A program made the position numbers and the translations under genes. Under the pieces are notes generated by a model. It was not told the DNA's origin. It did not search any database and saw only the letters and a list, made by a program, of their open reading frames with translations. Positions 58,701 to 64,000 of a DNA stretch of 64,000 nt are shown here, piece after piece; within the stretch, counting starts at the first letter, position 1; each line of letters opens with the position of its first letter. This DNA comes from Branchinecta lynchi (lineage: Eukaryota; Arthropoda; Branchiopoda; Anostraca; Branchinectidae), in assembly GCA_023053575.1 (NCBI GenBank), contig JAKZAP010000001.1:14338849-14402848 (forward strand), given 5' to 3'.

Positions 58701-61700
58701 CATGTCTGGACCGAATGCAACGAATGTGTGTGTGTGGGGGGGGGGGTCTTGTGTCACGCTTAGAGTGGAGCGATCGGGATCAGACTTGGTAAGAAGAACA
58801 AGTACATGTCCTAGGCCTATCAGTGACAGAACGGGACCGGATTCGGGCACTGTGGGGAGAGTTGGAGGGGGGGGGGGGCTCCGGAATTTTGGTATTCGCG
58901 AGTTCTTCCAGATGTGCTAGGACAATGAAACTTGACTGAAGCATTAGAGACTCGACAACATTGGCTTAGAAACTGTCACTTCCCAGATCACACAGTCCCT
59001 GAAATTACTCATCTTAACCTCAAAGTACAAAACATACTTTTAAGCACAATTTACATTTTGTGATCGCCATGAGCCCCTTCTCGTTTTTACCGAAAGGGTT
59101 TTGCTTAGAAATGAATTTCTAGCAGCCCTTAAAGTTTGCATCTTAACCGAAAAGTGAAAGAAATACTTTTGACCAAACGATTTTTGTTCATTATATCCAA
59201 GGGTCCATGATCATTTCGTCTGCAGGGTTTTCCGTAATTCCTGGAGTACAAAAAATACTTTTGAGCAAAGTATATACTTTCATGGTCTCGATGAGCCCAT
59301 AATCATTTTCGCCTCAACGGCTTTGCTTAGAGATGAATTTCTAACGCCCTAAAAGTGCTTATCATCACAGCCAAGTACAAAAATAAAATGCTTTTACCAA
59401 ACAATACATTCTCGTTACTTCCAAGGGCCCATTATTATTCTTATCCCAGGTGTTTTGCTTACAAATTATCACAACAGACCCACGAACTCGCAAATTCCTC
59501 TGGCCGAGCCTTGCAAGTGCCATGAGCTACTAGCTCTTTTATACATGCTATAGAAATATAATTAGTTTGTTTTTTATTTTAGAAATGAAAGACAGTTGAA
59601 CCAGACAATTAGACGAGAGCAAGACGAAGCGTACCTAGAATCGTTGCGGGCAGACCAAGAGAAGGAGGAGAGAAAAAGGAAAGGGAAAGAAGAAAAAGAA
59701 CGGCTTGAGCAAGAATTGATACGTAAAGAAGAAGAGGAAAAACAGAGACTCGAAGACCTAAAAAAACGGCGAGCTGCAACGAAGGACATGCTTCCCGATG
59801 AACCTGATATTTCAGATCCTGAGTGTGTCAGAGTCGCTATCCGACTACCCAACGGACAGTCGATAGTCAGAAGGTTTCTCAGATCTCACTCGCTTAAAGT
59901 AAGTAAAGTTTTTATGTTGGAAAAAGTCATATGTTAGCCTTGTTTGATAAAGCGCATATGAAGGCGTGAAGGACCCGTCGTACCTGTGACATTCACTCTA
60001 CTTCCATAATCTTTCCATCCAGTCTTATTCCAGAGACGTGCTGCAACGCGTCCTTTAACAAGTAATCCTAATCGATGCCACGTACATGTTTTCGTAATTA
60101 TTCCCCGAGGAATAAAACATGTTCTGTTTCCCTCGGTTGAGATAGAATCAATATCGCTCACACGGTTTGGTTCTACTCACGATTAGCCTACGTATTGCGC
60201 CTTGTGGCATTTGAGCGGATTTGCAGTGCTTTTGAAGGGAAACACATAGCAAAGAAGAGAACAGACGTTGCTGGTCACAAAGCAAGGTACTGTGAGATAA
60301 GCAAGATGGAGCAAGTCTGTTCCCTGTTGTTTTAAATAGAACATGTACAGTATTCATGTTTGAGAAAATTGACAGTGCTACTGAATTCTTCTGAAACCTG
60401 TCCCTCGAGAGACCATTTCAGTTTTCGACAACAACTGTTCGAGATCTCTCCACATTTTTGTTCTTTAGTCTAAGGTTGAGTGACCTCACATGAGTGGGAG
60501 GAATTGGGGTGATTGGAATTTTACTTTGGAAGCTGAAGGATGCAGGGTTATTAGAACTAAGCATTCCCTTCCTACATTTAAATTGGGTGGACATAGCTAA
60601 AAAAAGCGAAAGGACATAGCTAAAAAAAAAAAAAAAAAAAAAAAAGCTACGAGCGCATATGGCACTTCTTACGAGTAGGTGGTGCAAGAAAGCAGATGAG
60701 AACGTCGTCACAAAATACCCCCGCCATCCAAAAATGCGATTCAGGCCTAGAAATAGGATACCTTGTTTCCGGCATCGCGTCGGATCAGCTAGGGCAAATG
60801 ACAGTTCTACCCTCCACGTTCCGGTCCAAGAAATCCACTCGTTTGGCAGACGATTTCCGGTACCTCCATCCAACTCCTAGTACAGCGGCCGAATCTGGTT
60901 TGGACTCGTGAATGGATCGTCTACAGATTCTCTTACCACCTGTCAAGCTTCACTCGAATCTAGACATTTTTTGGAAAATTACCAACCCCCTCAACCGCGG
61001 CAGCGTGTGGTTCGCACGCATGTTTTGCATGTCTGCGACATAAGGTTCTTATCACCCATAAAGTTTCACTCGCATCGGACCACCCGTTCGCAACTTGCGG
61101 AAGTCAGTAGGCTAATTTGCGATTCCCCTTCCCTCACTCTCGCCAAAAATGGTCGGACCCAGAAACGGAAGTTTTCCTAGGGCATTGTTTCGGGTCCTTA
61201 AGTCATTTGTGTCGGGTCACTAATCTCGAAAGTTTCATAGTCGTTAGCACATATTCTTTCTTTCGACAACAACTGTCTTAACATTACGTTGAACATTAAT
61301 TGGAGAGACCAAACCACATCACCAACCAGACAGTTCGCTCTATCTCGCGCCAGCCACTGGTAACAGGTAAGGTCAGACTCCCCAGAACAGTAGCCTACTG
61401 GAGTGGCAACCAGAGGGAACCCGAAGAAAAGATAGGACGAAAAATACGCTTAGTCAAACGTACCAGCGAGATCTAAAACACATCAATTCGATAGTCCAAC
61501 CCCAGTGGAAATACGTCTGGGCAGCAGCATAGAAGAGGGATGGCTGGATGCCTCTGGCGGCACAGAAGGAACTAAGGTCTATGGTAGCTTATCTGGAACT
61601 ATCCTAACTCGTGATCAGTGGAATTGCGGGAAACCCCCTCCAACTCCCGTCACAGAGAGCCCCGATACGATCTGGTTCCGTCAATTACTTATCTAGGGCC

Positions 61701-62905
61701 AATGCTTGTTCTCCCCACCAAGTTCCACCCCAATACCACGACTCTAAGCGTTTCACAAGTTTCCCGGGGCCCCCTCTACCCCACCCCACCCTACCCCACA
61801 CTCACACAAGTATCGGATCCGATCCGGACTTGCCATGCCAAGCTTCATTCAAATCCGATCACCCCTTCAGATGTTATGCATGCCACTAGATTCCGGATTC
61901 CGCTAGATCCCCTCCACGATGGTCGGATCAGAGAAACGACTATTCTCAAGTCAGTCTGTTCAAGTATCTGATACGCCTGCCAAGTTTCATCGTCCTAGCA
62001 CATCAGGAAGTACCGAACTCTCAGGATCATTAGGTCTCCCCCCCCCCCGAAACTCCCCCACAGTGAACGAGTCCTGCCCGCTTATGTCAACGACGTATCT
62101 AGGTCGTGCGCTTGTTCTTCCCACCAGGTTTTATCCCGATCTCTCCAATCTAAGCGTTTCCCAAGATTTCAGGTCCCCCCCCCCTCCAACTCTCTCCAAG
62201 TCACCTGCTCCGGGTTTGGGACGTCTGAAACACGAGGTGTTACGAAATATAATTTCGTACCCCCCCCCCCCCTACATGGTCGGATCGGTGAAGTGACTAT
62301 TTGGTCGGGTCCCTGATATTCTTGCGAAGGTTCATCGTCCTAGCCGGATTTGAAGTGGGACATCTGAAACAGGAGGTCTTACGAAATATAATTTTCCGGA
62401 TTCCCCTACCTCTCCCCCCCCCCCCCTACATGGTCGGATCGGGGAAGTGCCTATCTGGTCGGGTCCCTGATATTCCTGCCAAGTCTCATCGTCCCAGCGT
62501 ATGTGGAAGTGCCCGAACTAGCAAAACTTGGACCGACAGATTGACGGATGGACAGAAATTGCGATCGCTATACGGCATTGGCCGAAGCGCAAGTGCCATA
62601 AAAACCTAGCCCAGTCTAAGCTTCGAAGATTCGCGGATTTCAGAATACCGGTTCCATCGACATAAGCGGTATCATTTCAGTTATTTTGTCTGTCAGTGAT
62701 GGTACAATCGGTATTTTTCTTTTAGTATCTTTACTACTTCGTGTTTTCCAACGAGGATGCTCCAAGCGAATTCCAACTGGCTACCAGTTACCCACGACGA
62801 GTACTGCCATGTAAGCCGGAAGCGGGTTCAGCTGATCCGCCAACAATTGCTGACTCAGGTCTAGGTAAATCGGAGGCTTTGTTCGTCTACGATCTCGAGT
62901 CGTAG
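40698..62905 (+). CDS. FAF2: FAF2 (UBXD8)-like UBX-domain protein, 445 aa, 6 exons
   Basis: The coding sequence joins 40698-40730, 52396-52747, 53737-53923, 56001-56270, 59583-59898 and 62726-62905. The total is 1338 nt, or 445 codons plus stop, equal to the usual vertebrate FAF2 length. Domains are a UBA (about 5-45), a membrane hairpin (about 94-123, with Pro103 central), a UAS thioredoxin-like domain (about 130-275), a charged coiled coil (about 282-355) and a UBX domain (about 358-443, with the YPRR p97-binding turn). In animals FAF2 sits in the ER and lipid-droplet membrane and recruits p97/VCP to ubiquitinated clients in ERAD and lipid control. All phases agree. The weakest point is the 11-codon first exon. 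Confidence 0.92.
40997..41307. mobile_element. hAT-like MITE in FAF2 intron 1
   Basis: The ends are CAGAGGTGTTACTAGCC and TTGTGACGCCCCTG, and subterminal G/C runs match the elements at 15865 and 36513. The interior TACCGACTTTTTCTGCAG and its kin match 36760-36810. No 8-bp duplication is found (GTACCAGA against CCAGAGTT). Confidence 0.72.
41308..42429. other. FAF2 intron 1 DNA without recognised element
   Basis: AT-rich; apart from the palindrome no feature is visible. A 70-codon open frame at 41771 starts at an ATG but has no homologue I can name and no splice support. Confidence 0.45.
41683..41718. repeat. 36-bp perfect palindrome without spacer
   Basis: The left half 41683-41700 (TGTGTCATACTACCTACC) is followed at once by its exact inverse complement at 41701-41718. 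The centre is CTACCTACCGGTAGGTAG. It lies in FAF2 intron 1 in otherwise unassigned DNA. Confidence 0.95.
42430..42520 (+). mobile_element. Retroposon tail fragment related to 13604-13710
   Basis: CCTGATGAGGACCCTTGCCA, AGAAGGGATGAAATC and ATCCATTTTGCACCATC appear in order. It matches the reverse complement of 13613-13700 in its first part. Confidence 0.6.
42786..46480 (+). mobile_element. Family C Helitron-like element, copy 2
   Basis: It begins GTGTTGCGAGAGCAACAC and ends GTAGGTCTAG. A second GTGTTGC/GCAACAC hairpin lies at 46397-46414, followed by GCCGGCGAAGCCGG and the perfect palindrome ACGTTGCCCGGGCAACGT. The flanks TTATT and TTAAATTT fit insertion between T residues. Internal blocks (GAGCTGATCAAAGTATATG at 43578, 44892, 45692; CACGAGGGGCTAG; GTGTCATCTATGG) repeat in direct order. 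No Rep/helicase was found. Confidence 0.75.
43560..46250 (+). repeat. Large direct repeats inside family C copy 2
   Basis: The block GATGAGCTGATCAAAG... GGGGTTGACAACTTC ... CAGTCGACTGTTAG ... GTTTGTATCGATGGTCTATC ... TAGTGTCATCTATGGTATTTT occurs about three to four times with spacings of about 0.8-1.3 kb. Copy 1 carries about two such blocks. It indicates internal amplification. Confidence 0.7.
46481..46828 (-). repeat. Family A-like monomers between family C and hAT elements
   Basis: GAAGTTTCATCCCATTTCATT and ATGAAGTTTGATTGAATCTG are reverse-orientation monomers, with the C-rich spacers seen elsewhere. They continue at 48219-48266 and 49487 after two hAT inserts. Confidence 0.55.
46829..48218. 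mobile_element. hAT non-autonomous element (1390 bp) with 8-bp target duplication
   Basis: The ends are CAGGGGCGTCGCAAG and CTTGCGACGCCCCTG, an exact inverse pair. The duplication CATCTGGA is at 46821-46828 and 48219-48226. The interior is AT-rich with repeated TACCGAAT words. No transposase. Confidence 0.9.
48267..49478. mobile_element. hAT non-autonomous element, second copy, left end deleted
   Basis: It is closely related to 46829-48218 (GTGCAGAGC, AATTTTACCGAATCTTTC and the TACCGAAT interior). The left end is only CAGG joined directly to TGCAGAGCC, so about 30 bp of the TIR is missing; the right end is CTTGTGATGCCCCTG. CTCACAGT (48259-48266) and ATCACAGT (49479-49486) form a 7/8 duplication. 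Confidence 0.8.
49925..50010 (-). mobile_element. Diverged retroposon tail, third member of the CTGANGAGGACC family
   Basis: On the minus strand CAGCCTGAAGAGGACC, CCAAGATGACTGAGAATGG and CTGAAATATCGGACC appear in the order seen at 42430-42520 and 13604-13710. Confidence 0.5.
50080..50690 (-). pseudogene. Non-LTR retrotransposon reverse transcriptase remnant
   Basis: Reading the minus strand with at least one frameshift and one stop gives the RT motif series: AEVTPIPKK, DDMRPISKTSALAKLLERFM, DPNQFGFRQGISTTHYLVSL, ADQKKAFDLLDHAVAL and CGTPQGTKLGPL. The last motif is the thumb-side PQG block of Jockey/CR1-type RTs. The YxDD region is not recognised. It is decayed and cannot encode a working enzyme. 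Confidence 0.85.
50757..52026 (+). mobile_element. Family D element, plus orientation, longest copy
   Basis: It opens with ATCTGTCTGTCTGTTAGCAC and CTCGAAGGAGTTGAGATATT, then carries tandem units (TCGGACAAGTAGTTC, GGTAAGGAGACATGCTGAAT, AGTTGATTAGAGGTTCG) at about 130-bp spacing, and ends TTTTTGGGATCCCAACG, TTTGGTCTTGTT. It is split by a MITE at 51681-51965. TCCACTCGGACATAT is triplicated at 51295-51330. Confidence 0.7.
51681..51965. mobile_element. 285-bp MITE with about 46-bp perfect TIRs, inserted in family D
   Basis: The ends ATATTCCTGTTCAGCGCTTC and its inverse are perfect for about 46 bp each. CCAATTG flanks at 51671-51677 and 51968-51974. The uninterrupted site appears at 34546-34560 (CCCAATTGTCTGG). 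No coding capacity. Confidence 0.88.
52029..52395 (+). other. End of FAF2 intron 1
   Basis: There is no recognised repeat. A T-rich tract before CTTTAG serves the exon 2 acceptor. Confidence 0.5.
52396..52747 (+). CDS. FAF2: FAF2 exon 2: UBA domain and membrane hairpin
   Basis: The acceptor is CTTTAG ending at 52395 and the donor is GTATGT at 52748. It encodes EVSGVESIERCQQILEQFSW, the UBA helices, and then a hydrophobic stretch TGWIFYVTTLPVRIMLDTF...FSFITAFILG. The proline in its middle fits the monotopic hairpin that inserts UBXD8 into ER and lipid-droplet membranes. The first codon of the domain is completed by the upstream exon. Confidence 0.93.
52798..53500. repeat. FAF2 intron 2: tRNA-like T arm and degenerate repeats
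   Basis: On the minus strand near 52820-52860 GGTTGCGGTTTCAAATCCCG resembles a tRNA T arm or SINE end. The hairpin-forming 20-mer TTACTCTTCGAGTAAGCGTA is duplicated at 52931 and 52961. From 52985 to 53420 sequences like CAACTTGTTGG... GCGAATA... GATAAAAGCTCAG recur two to three times at about 150-180 bp. Confidence 0.5.
53737..53923 (+). CDS. FAF2: FAF2 exon 3: first part of UAS domain
   Basis: The acceptor is TTTTTAG ending at 53736 and the donor is GTAGGG at 53924. With the carried G it reads AITNPADDVVSTLQEFEENY and HPVFYQGSYSQALADAKKEL, the hallmark UAS entry of FAF1/FAF2. Phase is 1 to 2. The 69-codon open frame over the same bases is a shadow. Confidence 0.93.
54284..54800 (-). pseudogene. 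Non-LTR retrotransposon 3' part (RT C-terminal region), copy 1
   Basis: On the minus strand the classic C-terminal RT motifs are readable with frameshifts: YVRPVIEYACPLWDP-like sequence near 54770, ERVQKRAVS, then SYESLLTELSLPSLHERR. It ends with GTTACTTACTTACTT near 54284, a tetranucleotide tail typical of CR1/L2-type ends. A second copy lies at 57745-58215. Confidence 0.75.
54811..56000 (+). other. FAF2 intron 3 remainder
   Basis: No gene or element is recognised. A TA run occurs at about 55255-55267 and T runs at 55497-55520. Confidence 0.45.
56001..56270 (+). CDS. FAF2: FAF2 exon 4: second part of UAS domain
   Basis: The acceptor is ATTTCAG ending at 56000 and the donor is GTAAGA at 56271. 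It encodes KTLMSPEVVQYINGNFLFWS, KPEGYRTSEALRENSYPF and the GRIEDGLEP strand. It is 270 nt and phase 2-2, so its loss would not break the frame. Two direct-repeat retrotransposon tails flank it (54284-54800 and 57745-58215). Confidence 0.94.
56271..57119 (+). other. FAF2 intron 4, unassigned part
   Basis: This part has no recognised family. An 11-bp perfect hairpin (TTGGCTGCGGA, loop TTCAT, TCCGCAGCCAA) lies at about 57009-57035. Confidence 0.5.
57120..57236 (+). mobile_element. 3' end of a plus-strand non-LTR element
   Basis: A T-rich 3' UTR is followed by GGCGGGCTATAAATAAATTA and CTTACTTACTTACC, the same tetranucleotide tail as the minus-strand RT copies. No coding part is recognised before it. 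Confidence 0.6.
57745..58215 (-). pseudogene. Non-LTR retrotransposon 3' part (RT C-terminal region), copy 2
   Basis: It matches copy 1: CGATTCTTTATGGGTGCATC, AGGTGGGAGGATAGT and GTTGGACAGATGCAAG are shared. On the minus strand DVRPVIDYACPRISL is readable. It lacks part of the segment before the tail. With copy 1 it forms a direct repeat around FAF2 exon 4. Confidence 0.72.
58223..59541 (+). mobile_element. Family A Helitron-like element A5
   Basis: The left end is TTTGTATGGCACTTGCC with partner CCAAGTGCCATACACCG; the right end is CAAGTGCCATGAGCTACTAG with CTCTTTT. Monomers carry GATGGAACTTGGCAGGC and TTAATGAAACTTGATATC. A hAT MITE splits it at 58513-58675. The 59000-59500 part is a different repeat with ATACTTTTGAGCA words. 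Confidence 0.65.
58513..58675. mobile_element. 163-bp hAT MITE of a second type, 8-bp target duplication
   Basis: The ends are CAGGCCCGTATCCAGG and CCTTGGATACGGCCTTG. The duplication ATGTCGTG is at 58505-58512 and 58676-58683. It lies inside a family A monomer. Subterminal G/C runs resemble the other hAT elements, but the TIR differs. Confidence 0.88.
59583..59898 (+). CDS. FAF2: FAF2 exon 5: coiled coil and start of UBX
   Basis: The acceptor is ATTTTAG ending at 59582 and the donor is GTAAGT at 59899. It reads NERQLNQTIRREQDEAYLES, then a long E/K/R coiled coil, then the UBX entry DPECVRVAIRLPNGQSIVRR. The minus-strand serine-rich open frame over it is only the complement of the E/K codons. 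Confidence 0.95.
59899..60644 (+). other. FAF2 intron 5, first part
   Basis: No recognised feature apart from a long A run at 60622-60645. Confidence 0.5.
60645..62604 (-). mobile_element. Family A Helitron-like element A6, minus orientation
   Basis: On the + strand it begins AGCTACGAGCGCATATGGC (right end) and ends GCAAGTGCCATAAAA (left end). Reverse monomers with AAGTTTCA and C runs fill it. A segment at about 61253-61590 interrupts a monomer that is continuous at 4405-4440 and is an unclassified insert. Confidence 0.68.
62726..62905 (+). CDS. FAF2: FAF2 terminal coding exon: C-terminal UBX
   Basis: The acceptor is CTTTTAG ending at 62725; the stop is TAG at 62903-62905. It encodes YLYYFVFSNEDAPSEFQL, then ATSYPRRVLPC, where YPR stands for the FPR loop that docks in the p97 N domain, and ends SEALFVYDLES. 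The phase agrees with the previous exon (0). Confidence 0.93.
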   Translation, partial: YLYYFVFSNEDAPSEFQLATSYPRRVLPCKPEAGSADPPTIADSGLGKSEALFVYDLES

Positions 62906-64000
62906 GTGACCGAAAGTTAGGACTGAATTTAATTTTTACTTGCCGTTAGTTGTTCTGACCCTCTCAATTTTTCATGTGGACACTTCTCATATGGATTAAA
63001 TGGACCTGTTAATGTTTTTTTTTAGTGATGTAACGATGGTACCTAAACGGTTGTTTCGCTTAATAAATTTGTGTTGTTTTATTCTGAGAAAGTTTTCGTC
63101 CCAACACACATCCGGATAATGTAATCTCAGGACTTCTCTTTAGCTTAGTTCCCACGGGGAGGGTTCGTTTCTCCTGTGAATTTTACTTCGCTAGAAACTA
63201 CCTTTTTTTCGGCGAAGGTAAACTCCCAAGCTTCTCGGGGGGGGGGGGGGGGGGTAAACGGTGCGGATCTCATTGTGAATCTCTTCGTCACAAGTCTGAC
63301 CAGCAGACAGTGAGAATTTCGTAAAAGTTTGAACGGGATGCTCAGGATGTGGCCCCTATTATTCACGTCTAACAAGGCCTAAGGTTTGGGCGGGATCAGA
63401 AAAGGGAATATTTATTGGTCTTCTTTCTCCAGACAATCGGGTCTTGTAGACTACCGTTCTTCGGCAGATCCTCGGAATCGTGTTGATTAAAGCACAACTC
63501 TTACTAGAAACGATCTTTTCCCTATGAAATGAACGAGCCTTTTGGAAATACCATTACTTCCCACCTAAAACAAGCGATTCTCTTGTTAGCGCCTGTCGAG
63601 TATATCCAGCCTTCCTGCTCTCCGACGCGGCGGCTGGGCGCAAAACATTTGAAAACTGAACCGTGCCTTGGTTTAGAAGTGGGAAAACTAAGCAAATAAA
63701 AGAAGTAATAAAGAGGGGAGTATCACATACTTCTATGTGAAAGAGTTGTCAGCGTACATTGAAGATTACGACAAACTTTCGTTGGGTGACGGGAAAACTC
63801 GGAAAGGCCGAAAAAGCGCTAAAAATTCGTAATTACGAAACGAAACAATGGAGAAAGGTGGGGATTTTAGAAGCTTATAATTCCATATGGGAGCTAAGTA
63901 TACTATAAAGGGCAGAATAAGCAAGAGGGGTCCTTTAAAGAGATCCATCATATTTTCTGTCTTTAATTGCTGACCTAGCACAGTTAAGACCGGAACATCA
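62906..64000. other. Downstream of FAF2, no gene recognised
   Basis: It includes the FAF2 3' UTR to about 63100, an 18-G run at 63237-63254, and sequence at 63415-63470 (ATTGGTCTTCTTTCTCCAGAC then ATCGGGTCTTGTAG) that is repeated from 29100-29135. Nothing else is seen. Confidence 0.55.
63062..63067 (+). promoter_or_regulatory. Candidate poly(A) signal of FAF2
   Basis: AATAAA lies 157 bases after the stop and is followed by a T/G-rich stretch (TTTGTGTTGTTTTATTC), the usual arrangement for cleavage and polyadenylation. Confidence 0.65.

Noticed and set aside
59574..59852. 92-codon serine-rich minus-strand frame
   Set aside because: It is the complement of GAA/AAG-rich codons of the FAF2 coiled coil.

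Overview
The window is nuclear DNA from a multicellular animal. Its protein-coding exons are short, separated by large repeat-filled introns, and bounded by GT/AG splice sites. The two recognisable genes are metazoan and use the standard code. The phylum cannot be fixed from this sequence; an invertebrate is likely because the introns carry many hairpin-ended Helitron-like elements, hAT MITEs and non-LTR retrotransposon remains, and nothing vertebrate-specific is seen.

Gene 1 (+ strand, 828-32258, 5' end outside the window) is the membrane-proximal and C-terminal part of a giant FAT1/2/3-type protocadherin. Ten exons join in perfect phase and encode 1436 residues: the end of one cadherin repeat, three further repeats, a juxtamembrane linker, two EGFs, one laminin-G domain, four EGFs, one transmembrane helix and a cytoplasmic tail. 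The tail has Fat-type motifs (PPMLPPRPSSYTPS, DYHWDCSDW, an acidic C-terminal block) and a C-terminal PDZ-ligand-like TAL. A poly(A) signal lies about 1.1 kb after the stop.

Gene 2 (+ strand, 40698-62905) encodes a FAF2/UBXD8-like ER and lipid-droplet adaptor of p97/VCP, rebuilt from six exons as 445 codons. The domain order is UBA, hydrophobic hairpin, UAS, coiled coil, UBX. Its first coding exon is only 11 codons and is followed by an 11.7-kb intron.

Nearly everything else is repetitive. Family A (ends with a GGCACTTG...CAAGTGCC hairpin and a GAGCTCGTAGCTC hairpin, filled with degenerate 110-135-bp monomers and long G runs) occupies 3.5-5.0, 9.8-14.6, 22.3-27.6, 58.2-59.5 and 60.6-62.6 kb. 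Two copies are nested in two other copies. Family C (34.0-36.4 and 42.8-46.5 kb) ends in a GC-rich hairpin followed by CTAG and inserted at TT with no duplication, like a Helitron. Family D (ends with TTTTGGGATCCCAAAA-like palindromes) is present in at least three places and one copy sits inside a C copy. Five elements with CAGGGGCGTCAC-type hAT ends, four of them with exact or 7/8 8-bp target duplications, a sixth hAT of another type, two copies of a 300-bp TIR MITE, a 46-bp-TIR MITE, a TA-flanked MITE, and minus-strand reverse-transcriptase fragments complete the picture. No intact transposase, Rep/helicase, RT, CRISPR array or prokaryotic gene was found. The most unusual structural material is the set of hairpin-ended, tandem-repeat-bearing Helitron-like families and their nesting.
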